Assembly: GCA_018389105.1 (NCBI GenBank) | Contig: JACATO010000629.1 | Coordinates: forward strand, 1,178,001-1,242,000 | Direction: 5' to 3' | Source of the DNA: Nautilus pompilius | Taxonomy: Eukaryota > Mollusca > Cephalopoda > Nautilida > Nautilidae | DNA: 64,000 bases | Part shown: positions 1-9,974 of the stretch, piece after piece | How positions within the stretch are numbered: position 1 is the stretch's first letter | Layout: the number at the start of each line of letters is the position of its first letter | The notes under the pieces: model-generated | What the model saw: only the letters and a program-made list of their open reading frames with translations | Databases searched by the model: none | What the model was told of the DNA's origin: nothing | Position numbers and translations under genes: made by a program

Positions 1-284
1 CAGAAAGATGATCTTTGTATTTTCATCCTGTTGGCTATCTTTTTTTATTTTAATCAAAATATCTTTGAACTGTTATATTGATGAGTTCCATAATTATAGC
101 TACCAATTTATGTGTAGGCACACATAATTCTCTGCAAAGATGAGGATATGGGGTTTATAAAGAGATAAGTAAAAAAAATATGAAATGCACCAGTACTAGT
201 GGCTGTAATAGAATTATATTTGGGAGTCAGTGGCTGGGCTAACTATAATAGATTACCAGGTTGAGCCCAGCTTGGTTTAGTTAA

Positions 285-470
285 CCCATGATTTCTCCTC
301 TCTTCACCAGTGGGTCTTGTGGATATTTAAAAATGAAGAGTTCTAGTAAGGATTTCTCTTCAAATAGCTGGGTGCCAAAGTTCCGTAGCTCATGATAATG
401 CTCTCTGGTGGATAACCATGGCACTACATTGCCTCTCAGGTCTCTTGTAGATACTAGTGAACAGAAATAA
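285..470 (+). repeat. SINE-like dispersed repeat, copy 1
   Basis: This segment contains a core near 330-360 (short A-rich run, then TTCTAGTAAGGATTTCTCT) that recurs at about 26660-26695 and, more diverged, at about 4310-4350 and 53475-53495. Similarity to the 26.5 kb copy continues on both sides: a CTCTTCACC-like block before the core, and an ACCATGG block plus a TTGTAGATAC block after it. A degenerate tRNA-like head may lie just upstream. I infer a short retroposon family, but termini and target-site duplications were not resolved. No coding capacity is claimed. Confidence 0.45.
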
Positions 471-599
471 AAGCAGCAGCATGATTTTGGTGGCTACTGA
501 GATGTGATTGCCGCAATGGTGGCCTTTAGCCATAGTTTCTGGTAGCACTAGGAAGCAACTGATCAACTGCTGGGTGGTGGAAGGCACAAGTTCTACATA

Positions 600-1748
600 A
601 GATTTAGTTTCAAAAAACTTCTGTTGTCTTATTTAAAGATTTCATTTAGAATTTTCTTAATTAAATATCGGTTGACGATATGCTGAAGGTAAACAGCAAG
701 GTTTTTGTTGGTAGAATCCATTGACAGTTTTAAATCTTCCTTGGATTTTCTATTAATCAGTACTTAATTTATGTAGACGATGTATATAAAATTCTGCTGT
801 GTTTTTTTTTTAAATCAATTCTGAGGATTAAAATAAAAAAAAAATATTTGAAGAAAACAGAATCTGTTTCGCCCTGGCCACTGAAGATCTTGAAAAGAAC
901 ATAATAGAAGCCTAACATCTATATCCATTGTTTGGAACTATTATAAATGCAACATATTTTCCTAACTACTTCCTGGATGTTTGAAAATAAGTATAAAACT
1001 GATTTTACTGTGCATCTGAGTGGAAGTCTAACATTTGGAATACAAACAGTAATTATACCCTAATGGAACTAAACAATATCAGTAAAATTTCAGTCTTTTA
1101 AGATAGAAATAGACGAGTATGTGCAGTTATTAGAATAACAGTTGTCCATGGTTACTGAACTAGAGAGATCACACTGAGCCAAAACTGCATTTCTTCTTCT
1201 ACATAAGATAATCGGATTGATGAACAAAGACTGCCCACCCAACAGACAAAAAGGAAATATTTAACTTAAAAACTATAATTTGTTTTATAAAGTTTACTTA
1301 TTATTAATCAATCATCAGCGAACACAAGATTAATGTTTTGCTTTTAAAGACAGACAATTTAACTGCTAAAAGCTGTTTACTGCTGTTTGCTGCACAAAAT
1401 ATTAATTTAGTTTTATTCTTTTTTTAAAAAAAAAATAACACCTCAAAAATCTACCACAGAAGTCAAGAAGATGAATGCAGTTTTAAAAACATTCGTCTTT
1501 ATGAAGTAGGAAAGAAGTTTTGGAAGGTATATGAAGACATTTTTTTCCTTTACAAGTGACAAGCTATCGCCAAAGATTTTCAGCATGTTGTATCTTTTGA
1601 GCTTTTAACTCAGCCTCTGTCATTACAAAGTTACTGACGTTTTTTTGGAGTTTTTCCTCTTGCTGTTAGAGGGTAATTTTCACTTACCTTGATTTTGTCA
1701 ATGAGTCAAAGAAATCTTGAAAAGGTGTCTGCTGTCACTCTCTTACAG
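600..1748. other. AT-rich non-coding stretch
   Basis: I see no open frame with coding character, no RNA gene and no long repeat here. The end, about 1725-1748, is a pyrimidine-rich tract ending CTCTCTTACAG, which looks like the 3' splice site of the candidate exon that follows. The rest is best read as intron or intergenic DNA. Confidence 0.5.
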
Positions 1749-1814
1749 ACAGGAAAAGGTTTTTGAAACATCAACAATTTTATAACTACCGAGATGGTGC
1801 AAGAATATTAGAAA
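1749..1814 (+). CDS. Candidate internal exon, unknown gene
   Basis: A 66-nt stretch is bounded by a good acceptor (CTCTCTTACAG) and a consensus donor (GAAA|GTAAGT). Only one frame is open across it. That frame begins with two bases left over from a preceding codon, runs 21 codons containing FLKHQQFYNYRDGARILE, and leaves one base at the donor. The phase fits the 22-nt candidate at 14008, which in turn fits the exon at 19075. I do not recognise the protein. Short exons of this size arise by chance in AT-rich DNA, so the case rests on the two splice signals and the plausible peptide. It would be part of a plus-strand gene with very long introns. Confidence 0.35.
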
Positions 1815-2750
1815 GTAAGTTTGTTGCTACATGCCAGACAGCTACACAGAATCCACAACTGCAGGGGGAATTCAATTTGTTGCCATATAAATGCTTGTTG
1901 CAGGTGAAGTTGACTAAATTTACTTTTAGAAAAAAACAGCGATAGTGGGTAAGTAAAGAATTTTTGCATGCCTAATGTGATAATTTTGTTGGAGCAAAAA
2001 CTAGATGCTTATTGCACGTTACTGATAAGAAAACAATTTTGCCAAACTTCCCCTTTCCCCAATACGTGGTAAGGTGGAAGTCATGGAATCTTCACGTTTT
2101 CTGATGAAGCCAGCAGATTAGATGAGGAATGCTTGTGGGAAAATTAATAATGGAACAAGGGCTCGTCAAAGACTCTCTCTCAATTGATGCGGTTTGTTTT
2201 CAGTGGCATGCAAGAACTAGATATTCTTATATAGATGTTTCTAGAGACCAACATCTTGTGTTTTTTTCTTAGCTTTTTTGGGAGTCAGTGGAAGGGGCTA
2301 TGATGTAGGAAGGTGCAACACAATTCCTATCCACAATTTCCAGGTTGTTTGTAATCTTGGAAAAAGGCTTAGAACATTTCCCTCATCTGAATAAGTATAC
2401 AACAAATTCAGTAAAATCCTTCTGAATTTAACACAGGTAGATTATCACCAAAAAAGTAGTTATTACATTCATTAAAATATTTAACTGGTACAATGAGAGT
2501 AACTGCTTGATTAAACTCAACTTTTAATATCATCAATCATTGTTTAGTTATAGAACTCTAGGATTCACTTTTTATTGATCTCACTTTTGCTTTATAAAAA
2601 AGGGGACTTCAAGCCATTGTTATCAACCTCATCTGACAGATATTTAGTCACAAAAGGATATTTATTTTTAATAGTCATATAAAAGAAGTAATAGTTGTTT
2701 CCATTATCTTAATTAAAGACTGTGGCATATTTATTGCAGAGTGAAAAAGG
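1815..2750. other. AT-rich non-coding stretch
   Basis: Nothing recognisable beyond short homopolymer runs. If the preceding candidate exon is real, this is the start of a long intron. Confidence 0.45.
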
Positions 2751-2752
2751 AT

Positions 2753-2865
2753 GGCGCTAAAGCGTCGGGCCGATGCCGAACCGTCGTCGTAATAATTTTA
2801 AATCAAACGACGACGAGTAGAGGGGCGTGGCGGTGTGCGGTGAAATCTTAACGACGCGAGTCTAG
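2753..2865. repeat. CpG-rich hairpin patch, possible SINE head
   Basis: About 110 bases are strikingly rich in CpG and G+C compared with the surroundings. They contain a perfect 9-bp inverted repeat: CGTCGTCGT at 2782-2790 and ACGACGACG at 2807-2815, with a 16-base AT-rich loop. Blocks such as GGGCCGATGCCGAACCG and GGCGTGGCGG flank it, followed by an A/T-rich tail of AATTAAA-type repeats at about 2875-2905. A GC-rich head with an A-rich tail suggests a retroposed short element or structured RNA copy. A clear polymerase III A/B box pair is not visible, so its class is open. Confidence 0.35.
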
Positions 2866-2909
2866 ATGGAGCCTAATTAAATTAATTAAAAGAATAATAA
2901 AAGAAAAGT

Positions 2910-3630
2910 ATGGACCATGAATGTGACGCATTAAGAACTTTTTTTTTTTTTTTGTGATTGTGAAAAATGTAACTTTTCTTTTTCAAGGAGGTTCTGAAAG
3001 ATGGAAATGATGAGATGCTGTGTGACCAGAGTTAAATATCAGGAGTTTTCTATTTAACCATTTATGGTCACTAAGACAGAAAAACTTTTTATTTGACCTG
3101 GGCTTAAACAAATAACTTCACCTGCACTATTAATGTAGGTCATTTAGTTTTTATTTACCTGGTTACCATGGAAACTGCAATATTTAACCAAAAATGTGAC
3201 AACAATTTCTACTCAACCATTTAGCTGTTTAAACTAAAATTTTGACCTAGAAGTCCTCTTACCAATTAATAAATAGTTTAAATATTATTCTAATCAAAAG
3301 CTGCTGAAGCAAAGAATCCAGAATAATTAAAGATAGTTTTAAAATACCAACCTTTAGATATTTCATATATTTTGTCTATACAGAAAAAAGTAGCAGCTCC
3401 AAATGACTGGAGGATTGATGTACTTACCTAATTTATATTCAGATCACCTGAGGCAGCTGAAATAATCTGGCGTTAGTCAGGTTTGTAGAAGAGTCTTCAC
3501 ATTAGCTCTATTGGTCATTTAAGGGAGCAGACCAACTTTAGAGCAGTAGCAGCTGAAGAAATACCTGCAGACTTTGTAGAAAAACTTGGGATCAGATCAT
3601 CAATGACAATTTGATATATTCCATGCTTAG
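2910..3630. other. AT-rich stretch without recognised genes
   Basis: No gene or known repeat is recognised. From about 3390 the sequence becomes less AT-rich and may be the upstream part of the decayed element whose conserved motif lies at 3640-3740. Confidence 0.4.
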
Positions 3631-3635
3631 ATGGC

Positions 3636-3745
3636 TACACAATCTTCATGATGTGAAAGATGCAGTAATTGTAAATACATTACAGAATAAAAACACATGC
3701 GCAAGACATTGTTCAAATTATTATGGAAGAGACCTGCATAATTAG
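3636..3745 (+). repeat. Transposase-like dispersed motif, copy A
   Basis: The sequence around GTGAAAGATGCAGTAATTGTAAAT is closely matched by 5445-5490. Both copies translate on the plus strand to the same peptide core, VKDAVIVN.LQNKNT, and similarity weakens beyond it. The peptide resembles the 'VVKxAVxxVNFI' segment of hAT transposases such as the relic at 41299-41331. I infer an ancient hAT-derived coding fragment. Conservation at protein level, with several silent differences, is the main evidence; the family assignment is tentative. Confidence 0.35.
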
Positions 3746-4250
3746 AAAATATAAAGATATTCAGATATTTAAGGTGGTAGATATATATTTTATGCAAACA
3801 TTTTTTTATTTAAATATTTGTAACCTTGGTTTCTTATTCTAACAACAACCCATCCCTCCTCTTAAACAAACATGGACTGATAGAGCTGGGCTCTTAGAAT
3901 GCACTGACTGACTTGTTTTCTTTCTAATCACAAACAATTTAATTTAGCTACATAAACTTCAGAATTCAAGGTCAATTTTCTTTAAGAGTAAACTGAATCA
4001 AAGTAAATACCAAAGCTTTTTGTTATAATTGTTTTTTTTAGCGATCTTTCTGATAATGTTGCTGCCAGTTTTAAAACTACTAAAGAACAATAGGAAAGAG
4101 CCTTTACTCATTACATCCATAGAACGCAGCTGTATCCGTGCAAGACATGATATGGAAAGCTGCTTAGAAATTTAATTATCTACAACTCAATCTTTGAATG
4201 CGGAATAGGTTGGGGAAAGAGAGAGACGAGCTCCAAGAATCAATGATAAA
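3746..4250. other. AT-rich stretch without recognised genes
   Basis: No coding, RNA or repeat feature was recognised here. Confidence 0.4.
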
Positions 4251-4254
4251 TATC

Positions 4255-4395
4255 TAAAGCTAGCTTCAGTTTTGCTCTTCAACAGCTTGCTGCGTGGGTT
4301 TCCTCCCACATCTAAAAAATTGTAGGGTTCTAGTAAGAACTTTCTGCAGATGACCTCAGTGCTTCATTCTCCTTTGCTTGGTTTAAGAGACTGAA
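4255..4395 (+). repeat. SINE-like dispersed repeat, copy 2
   Basis: CACATCTAAAAAATTGTAGG followed by GTTCTAGTAAGAACTTTCT at about 4310-4350 parallels the core at 330-360 and 26660-26695. The flanking CTCTTC-type block at 4275 also lies at the expected distance. Divergence is high and boundaries are approximate. Confidence 0.35.
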
Positions 4396-4399
4396 ACCA

Positions 4400-5370
4400 G
4401 GAGTTGGTTTTGGTGGAGGCCGTACTCACTAACAGCAGCACGCTGCAGGTTTGAAGGAAAGCAACTGAAGTCAGAAGCTTTAGAACTCAGTGCAGCTTGA
4501 TATTAGGTTGACCATAACATAGGTCTTAAGTCTCAACAGAGGGGGGGGGTGCCCGCGTCCATTGGGCATCTCCCTTCTGGAAATATATAAAAATTAGATG
4601 CAATTTCTTTCTAGTACATTCTGAAGCCATATTTGGTTAGATTTAAAGTTGCCAAAATATACAATTTTTTTTTTGTGAAGCACAGCCTAGACATTTTTAT
4701 AAACGTGTCATTCTCACCTGGTTCAAGGGTTATTTATCAAGAAAAATAGTGTAAAGATGTTTCAGGTGTTTTCAGCTCTCGTGATTAATACCTCTAGTCC
4801 AATTGGCAAGGGGGGGGTGGCTTTCTTAACCGTCCCTCACAGTGGATTGGATGGTTCAGACTTGTGCCAATGTTCTCTAGTTAAAATCAATGGGGTCACC
4901 ATTTTCTCGGATAAACTTCCTCCAAGTTTACTTTAGTTTTTGCTGTTTATTTCACAGTAAAGATCCACTCCTCCTCATCCCTGCCATGTAGTGGGACTAA
5001 TAAAGTTATCTTTGCAACCTCACACAGCAAAAGCTGAACTTTGGAAGGTCTTTAGCTCATCCCTGTCTGCCTACTGTATGCTGAACTTCATCAGTTCTGA
5101 TGCACTCCTGCATCCCTGCATCTGAACCCTGTGGCTGGTAAGTGCACGGTGGCCAAGCAGAAGACTAATATTGCCCCGTAAATGTTATTCCAGGATGCTA
5201 GTTTGTCCACAAAGAACACAGCTGGCCAAGAGTCTGCAGCTGTATGTTCCGTGAACTGGGATACTGCAGCACAGCTCAGAAGATGAACGGTGACTGGATT
5301 GTAAAAACAAGGGTGTTTCTGGAATATTCAGCTGCTTGTTCTTCAGCAAGGAGAGACTAGTCTGGTTGTA
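4400..5370. other. Unassigned stretch with G-run tracts
   Basis: No gene was recognised. There are two runs of seven or more G (about 4541-4549 and 4810-4816). Base composition from about 4970 is less AT-rich and may be the 5' part of the decayed element whose motif lies at 5430-5545. Confidence 0.35.
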
Positions 5371-5373
5371 AAA

Positions 5374-6134
5374 ATGACCATGATCCTGCTGTGTGGAAGA
5401 AGTTTCCAGGGTCTGCCGCTACATTTGCTACACTATCTCCACGTTGTGAAAGATGCAGTGATTGTAAATGTGTTGCAGAATAAGAATACTAATAAAATAA
5501 TGATAAACCTGTTCACCAAAGTTTATGGAAATCTTCTGACCAGTAGCATGGATCTTGGACTTGTTGTATAATAGCAGCTTATTCGTGCTGACAGAAATGT
5601 CCAACATTGCATTCATGAAAATTATACATCAGCAAAGGGTTCTGAAAAGTAAGTATTTAACCTTCACTTTGGGAGAGCTCACTTTGTGGAAGCCCCAGGC
5701 AAAAACTAAGCTAGTGCCTCTTCCCACCCACATATTAGATGACTTCCACTGTTACTTTGCTTGGAAAAGAATTTTCACATGAGAAATACACAAACCACTT
5801 TAAAAATCCAGGGTGTGTTTTTTCAGTTTGCTGAAATATGAAGAACTCATCCCTACCGCATAGAGGCTGATGTTTTGAGCTTTTTTGCAAAGGCGAAGTC
5901 CTCAGTTGTTTTAAAGATCAACTTGCAGCGAACATCGTGCTCAGTAGATACCTCAGCCGAATCACCCAGACAGTCCTTCACCAACAACAAACGAGAAGCT
6001 TCTCTCTCCTGACCTGCAGGTATGGACGGACGCAGGCAAAATGAAATGCACTGCAATGCTAAGGTTTGGATAGAGATCCAACAACTTTTCCTCATAAATG
6101 AAGTTGAGTGCATCAAGCTGCTGATTGGACACAT
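5374..6134 (+). pseudogene. Decayed transposase-like segment, copy B
   Basis: The plus strand holds consecutive short open stretches (5374-5571, 5555-5782, 6125-6343) whose first part contains HVVKDAVIVN.LQNKNT, shared with copy A at 3640-3740. The next stretch contains GELTLWKPQAKTKLVPLP. Stops and frame changes break it into pieces, as expected for an old coding transposon. Resemblance to hAT transposases of the ZBED5/FAM200 type is suggested by the VVKDAV-like motif, but no catalytic signature (RW/hATC region) was found. The designation is therefore tentative, and it could be another kind of retro-element. Confidence 0.3.
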
Positions 6135-6720
6135 CAGTGGATCAAGTACTTGCAGCTCAGTGGATCTCTAAGTTGAAGTTATCTGCATCAATGTCACTCT
6201 TTATCTCACTGATGCTTAACCACCCCCCCCCTCCCACCAAAAAAAAAACTGCAAATGATTCTGACTCACTTAGGTTGGTTACAGCAGATCAACTAATGGA
6301 AAAATACGTTGGCATCCATGGGATTTTTTCTCAGGTGGGGTGAAAAAAAATGTCCACAGGACAAATTACAGGGGGAGGAATGACAAAATGATATCAAGTG
6401 CATGGACTGTGCTTAGTGATGAAATTGCTACATTAGGGTTCTGAAGCAGTTTGCTCATGTGATTGATAAGAAACAAAACATGATAACACATAACAAGACA
6501 TTCTAGGAAGTGCCCTGAAAAATCTTCTGTGCGAGGCTCCATGCCTCGGATTTAGTTGCACTGTCCCTTTTTTCTCAAGTGCCCAATCTTCCGGTACTAT
6601 GCACTTTATTCAGTTTATATCAAAACACTTGAGCACTTTCATTTTGGCAAGTGTCAACAACAGTTCTTTGAAAGTAAGGAAAACTGGGATTAGTTGTTAT
6701 AGGTATGTGTAGTACCAGTA
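6135..6720. other. AT-rich stretch before the Tc1-like element
   Basis: No gene or RNA was recognised; there is a C-run near 6221-6231. It ends at the TA dinucleotide (6723-6724) that forms the left target duplication of the transposon. Confidence 0.4.
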
Positions 6721-6724
6721 AATA

Positions 6725-6930
6725 CAGGTGCATCTCAAAAAATTATAATATCATGGAAGAGTTCAATATTTCTTGTCACTTATTTCAGAAAGTGAAAATT
6801 GTATATATTCTAGACTCATTACATGTACATGAACTAAAATGTTTCAAGCATTTTTTAATTCTAATTTTGATAATTACGGCCTACAGCTAAAAAATAATAG
6901 AAGAAATGTATCTCAAAATATTAGAATATT
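6725..6930 (+). repeat. Left terminal inverted repeat (IR/DR)
   Basis: It pairs with 8095-8286. It holds an outer and an inner copy of a CATCTCAAAA..TTA.AATAT motif, the likely transposase binding sites. The two ends have diverged from each other mostly between the motifs. Confidence 0.85.
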
Positions 6931-7015
6931 CCATTTCGAGTTTGAGTAAATCACTATTTATGCAGTATAAAAACCATGACACTCTCAGTGTGGTTCAGTA
7001 CACACAACCACAATC

Positions 7016-8020
7016 ATGGGGAAGACTGTTGACTTGACAGTTGTCCAGAAAGCACTCATTGACACCCTCCACAAGGAGGGTAAGCCACAGAAGGTCATTG
7101 CTGAAAGGGCTGGCTGTTCGCAGAGTGATGTATCAAAGCATATTTATGGAAAGTTGACTGGAAGGGAAAAGTGTGGTAGGAAAAGGTGCACAAACAAGAA
7201 GGATGACTGCAGTCTTGAGAGGATTGTCAAGCAAAGCTGATTCAAAAACTTGGGGAAGCTTCACAAGGAGTGGACTGAGGCTGGAGTCAGTATATCAAGA
7301 GCCACCAGACTCAGACATGTCCGCAAAATGGGCAACAAGTGTCGCACTCCTAGTGTCAAGCCACTCTTGAACCAGAGACAAGTCAGAAGCATCTCACCTG
7401 GGCTAAGGAGAAAAAAGAACTGGACCGTTGCTCAGTGGTCCAAAGTCCTCTTTTCAGATGAAAGTAAATTTTGCATTTCATTTGGAAATCAAGGTCTCAC
7501 AGTCTGGAGGAAGAGTGGAGAGGCACAGAATCCAAGTTGCTTGAAGTCCAGTGTGAAGTTTCCACAGTCAGTGATGATTTGGGGTGCCATGTCATGTGCT
7601 GGTGTTGGTCCACTGTGTTTTATCAAGTCCAAAGTCAATGCAGCCATCTACCAGGAGATTTTAGAGCACTTCATGCTTCCCTCTGCTGACAAGCTTTATG
7701 GAGATGCTGATTTCCTTTTCCAGCAGGACTTGGCACCTGCCCACAGTGCTAAAACTACTAGTAACTGGTTTGCTGACCATGGTATTACTGTGCTTGATTG
7801 GCCAGCCAACTCGCCTGACCTGAACCCCATAGAGAATCAATGAGGTATTGTCAAGAGGAAGATGAGAGACAGCAGACCAAACAATACTGACGAGCTGAAG
7901 GCCGCTATCAAAGCAACCTGGTCTTCCATAACACCTCAGCAGTGCCACAGGCTGATCGCCTCAATGCCACGCCGCAATGATGCAGTGATTCATGCAAAAG
8001 GAGCCTCGATCAATTATTGA
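7016..8020 (+). pseudogene. Tc1-like transposase, two stops
   Basis: This is a DDE transposase that would cut and paste the element at TA sites. A single frame runs from ATG at 7016 to the TGA at 8018-8020, 334 codons, which is normal Tc1 length. The N-terminal helix-turn-helix is seen as AERAGCSQSDVSKHIYGKL. The catalytic core shows the first Asp in VLFSDESKF, then SVMIWGAMS, the second Asp in FLFQQDLAPAHSAK, and NSPDLNPIEN. Two in-frame TGA codons break it: one at 7238-7240, between HTH and core, and one at 7841-7843, directly after PIEN where Trp is usual. Near 7380-7415 the residues do not fit the family although the frame is kept. I infer one-base deletion and insertion events that cancel. 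The element is inactive but young compared with the other relics here. Confidence 0.92.
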
Positions 8021-8094
8021 GTGCACAAATGAACATACTTTTCAGAAGTTCGACATTTCTGTATTATAAATCCTTTTTTTTTTATTGATCTTAT

Positions 8095-8286
8095 GAAATA
8101 TTCTAATATTCTGAGATAGTGGATTTTTGATTTTCATGAGATCATCAAAATGAAAACAAAAAAAGGCTTGAAATATTTCACTTGATGTGTAATGAATCTA
8201 GAATATATGAAAGTTTCACTGTTTGTATTAAATTACGGGAAAAAATTAACTCTTCCACGATATTCTAATTTTTTGAGATGCACCTG
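8095..8286 (-). repeat. Right terminal inverted repeat (IR/DR)
   Basis: The minus strand of this interval reads CAGGTGCATCTCAAAAAATT from the outer edge, matching 6725-6744. The inner direct repeat (TATCTCAGAATATTAGAATATT) corresponds to 6909-6930. Confidence 0.85.
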
Positions 8287-8549
8287 TACTAATTAAATGT
8301 ATAGAAAAACTGTAATCAATTTCATCTGCTTTGACCTTATGATGTTGATTACTGTAAGTCCTTGTTTAACATCAGAGATGCTTTTCTAGAAAATACAGCT
8401 TAAAATAAAACTTATTTTCCCATAGACTTAATGTTATCAAATGGAGGCTCCATTCCTGGAGGGTGTTTTTTAAAATCATTAATTGCAAAACAAATATTAA
8501 ATGAGTACCAAAAGAGATATTGTAACAAGTTTAAATATATAATGCATAG

Positions 8550-9970
8550 ATAAAAGTCAACACTCAGCATAGATGGCTTTGGAAATTGCTCATCAAGACC
8601 TGCAAGAGTGTGAGATAGGAAATAAAGGGGTTGCTGAGACAAAGAGGCAAAACTGTCTGCCTTTTTATCTGGGGGGGTGAAAGTGGAACTGTCTTGAGAT
8701 GTTGCTGAACCCTCTCGGGAGTTTCTTCCTGGGCTCTGATGTGTTTTTGTGGAGTGCCCTTGTCTGCTGATTCAAAAAAGAAATGCAGAGACATCTGGTC
8801 AACTGCATTCTTATTTTGCTGCCAGAGCTCCTCCTAACAGAGAATGCTGTTTTCAATGCTTCTATAAATTTGTCTTCCCTGTTAGGGTCATCCTCCATCA
8901 AAATAGCCAATTCTGAATCCAAAACACTCTTTGAGTCACTTGTGGTCATTTCTTTAGGGGAGAGAATTCTGACACTAACAGGTCCTTCCTCTTCCTCTGC
9001 TCATCGTTGCTCCAACTGAATAAAATCATCATTTGAAAGTGTTTCAGCTCAGGATGTGAGCAAGTCTACCATCTCGACCTCATCAATCTCTAGAAATCCA
9101 GCTTCATCAGCAAGTTTCACGGTTTTATGCTGGATGCCTGGTAAGGTTTTCTCAAAGCCTTTGAATATACTGACACACTCAAGTCATAATTTTCCCAGTT
9201 AGCATTTATTAATGCAGAAGCTACTTCAGGCCATGATGCCCCAACATTTTCAATGGCCTTCCTGATGTTATAGATGTGCCAAAACTCTCTGATGATTGGC
9301 TTATCTTCCCTGTCGTTTTCCCTGTTAAGCTAATCCATGGTAGAACATAAATAGTATGCCTTAGATGTAGTAATAGCACCTGAATCCATCAACTGCAGCA
9401 GTGACATTGTGTTGATGGCATGAAGATAACACCAATATTTTCAGTGAGATTGTCCAAGATACAGGATGCCCAGATGCATTGTCCATAATTAGTAGTGCCC
9501 TATAGTACAGGTTGTTAATGGTGCAGTATTCCTTGATGAAGGGGAAAAATATTATGTAAACTAATCAAAGAATACTGCCATAATCACCCATGCTTTCTTG
9601 TTCAATCACCATATCACACGGAAATTGTTCTTCAAGTATCACTTCTGAGCCTGGAGATTATAAGAGTAGTAAACTAATAGAGTTTTTAGCGTCATATCTT
9701 CAGAAGCGTTACCACCAAGCAGCAGAGTTAGATGATCTTTTGCAGTTTAGTCCTTCCTTCCATAGAGACATACATATGAAATGGCATGTTTCCAGAATAG
9801 ACATTGCTTCCTCCTCCAATTATCCTCTTCAGTTCATCCAGATAATTATTTGCTGCCACCAAGTCAACAGCAGCACCCTCACCAGTCATTCTCGTATTAT
9901 GTAGGCAAATGTTATAACAAAATTTATTCCTTCTAACAACTAGCCCCAGTCTCCCCTAAAACTAGCAAAC
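8550..9970 (-). pseudogene. Tigger/jerky-like (pogo) transposase relic
   Basis: Read on the minus strand from about 9970 downward, pieces in different frames follow the order of a TIGD1/jerky-type DDE_1 transposase. They are a MTGEGAAVD..DELKRII block (about 9900-9830), then LTLLLGGNASEDM, then NFRVIWLLNKKAWVIMAVFFD, then the catalytic LLIMDNASGHP (about 9500), then KAYYLCSTMD, then FWHIYNIRKAIENVGASWPEV (about 9290-9230), then an acidic C-terminal region down to 8560. At least four frame changes and several stops separate them. The N-terminal CENP-B-like DNA-binding domain was not found, and terminal repeats were not identified. It is clearly non-functional and old. Confidence 0.85.
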
Positions 9971-9974
9971 ATAC

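Larger units (their letters stand above)
6725..8286 (+). mobile_element. Tc1-like DNA transposon, complete ends
   Basis: The element is 1562 bp and is flanked by TA at 6723-6724 and 8287-8288, the usual Tc1/mariner target duplication. Its ends are long inverted repeats of about 200 bp. The outer motif CAGGTGCATCTCAAAAAATT starts at 6725 and is mirrored at 8267-8286. An inner related motif (TATCTCAAAATATTAGAATATT) lies at about 6909-6930 and is mirrored near 8095-8118. That is the IR/DR arrangement of Tc1-like elements. The body encodes one transposase in one frame, now broken. I recognise the end motif from Tc1-like elements widespread in fish and some other animals; this is recall, not a search. 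The intact ends mean it could still be moved in trans. Confidence 0.93.

Noticed and set aside
7661..7948. 95-codon minus-strand open frame inside the Tc1 element
   Set aside because: Antisense shadow of the transposase, which has clear catalytic motifs on the plus strand.
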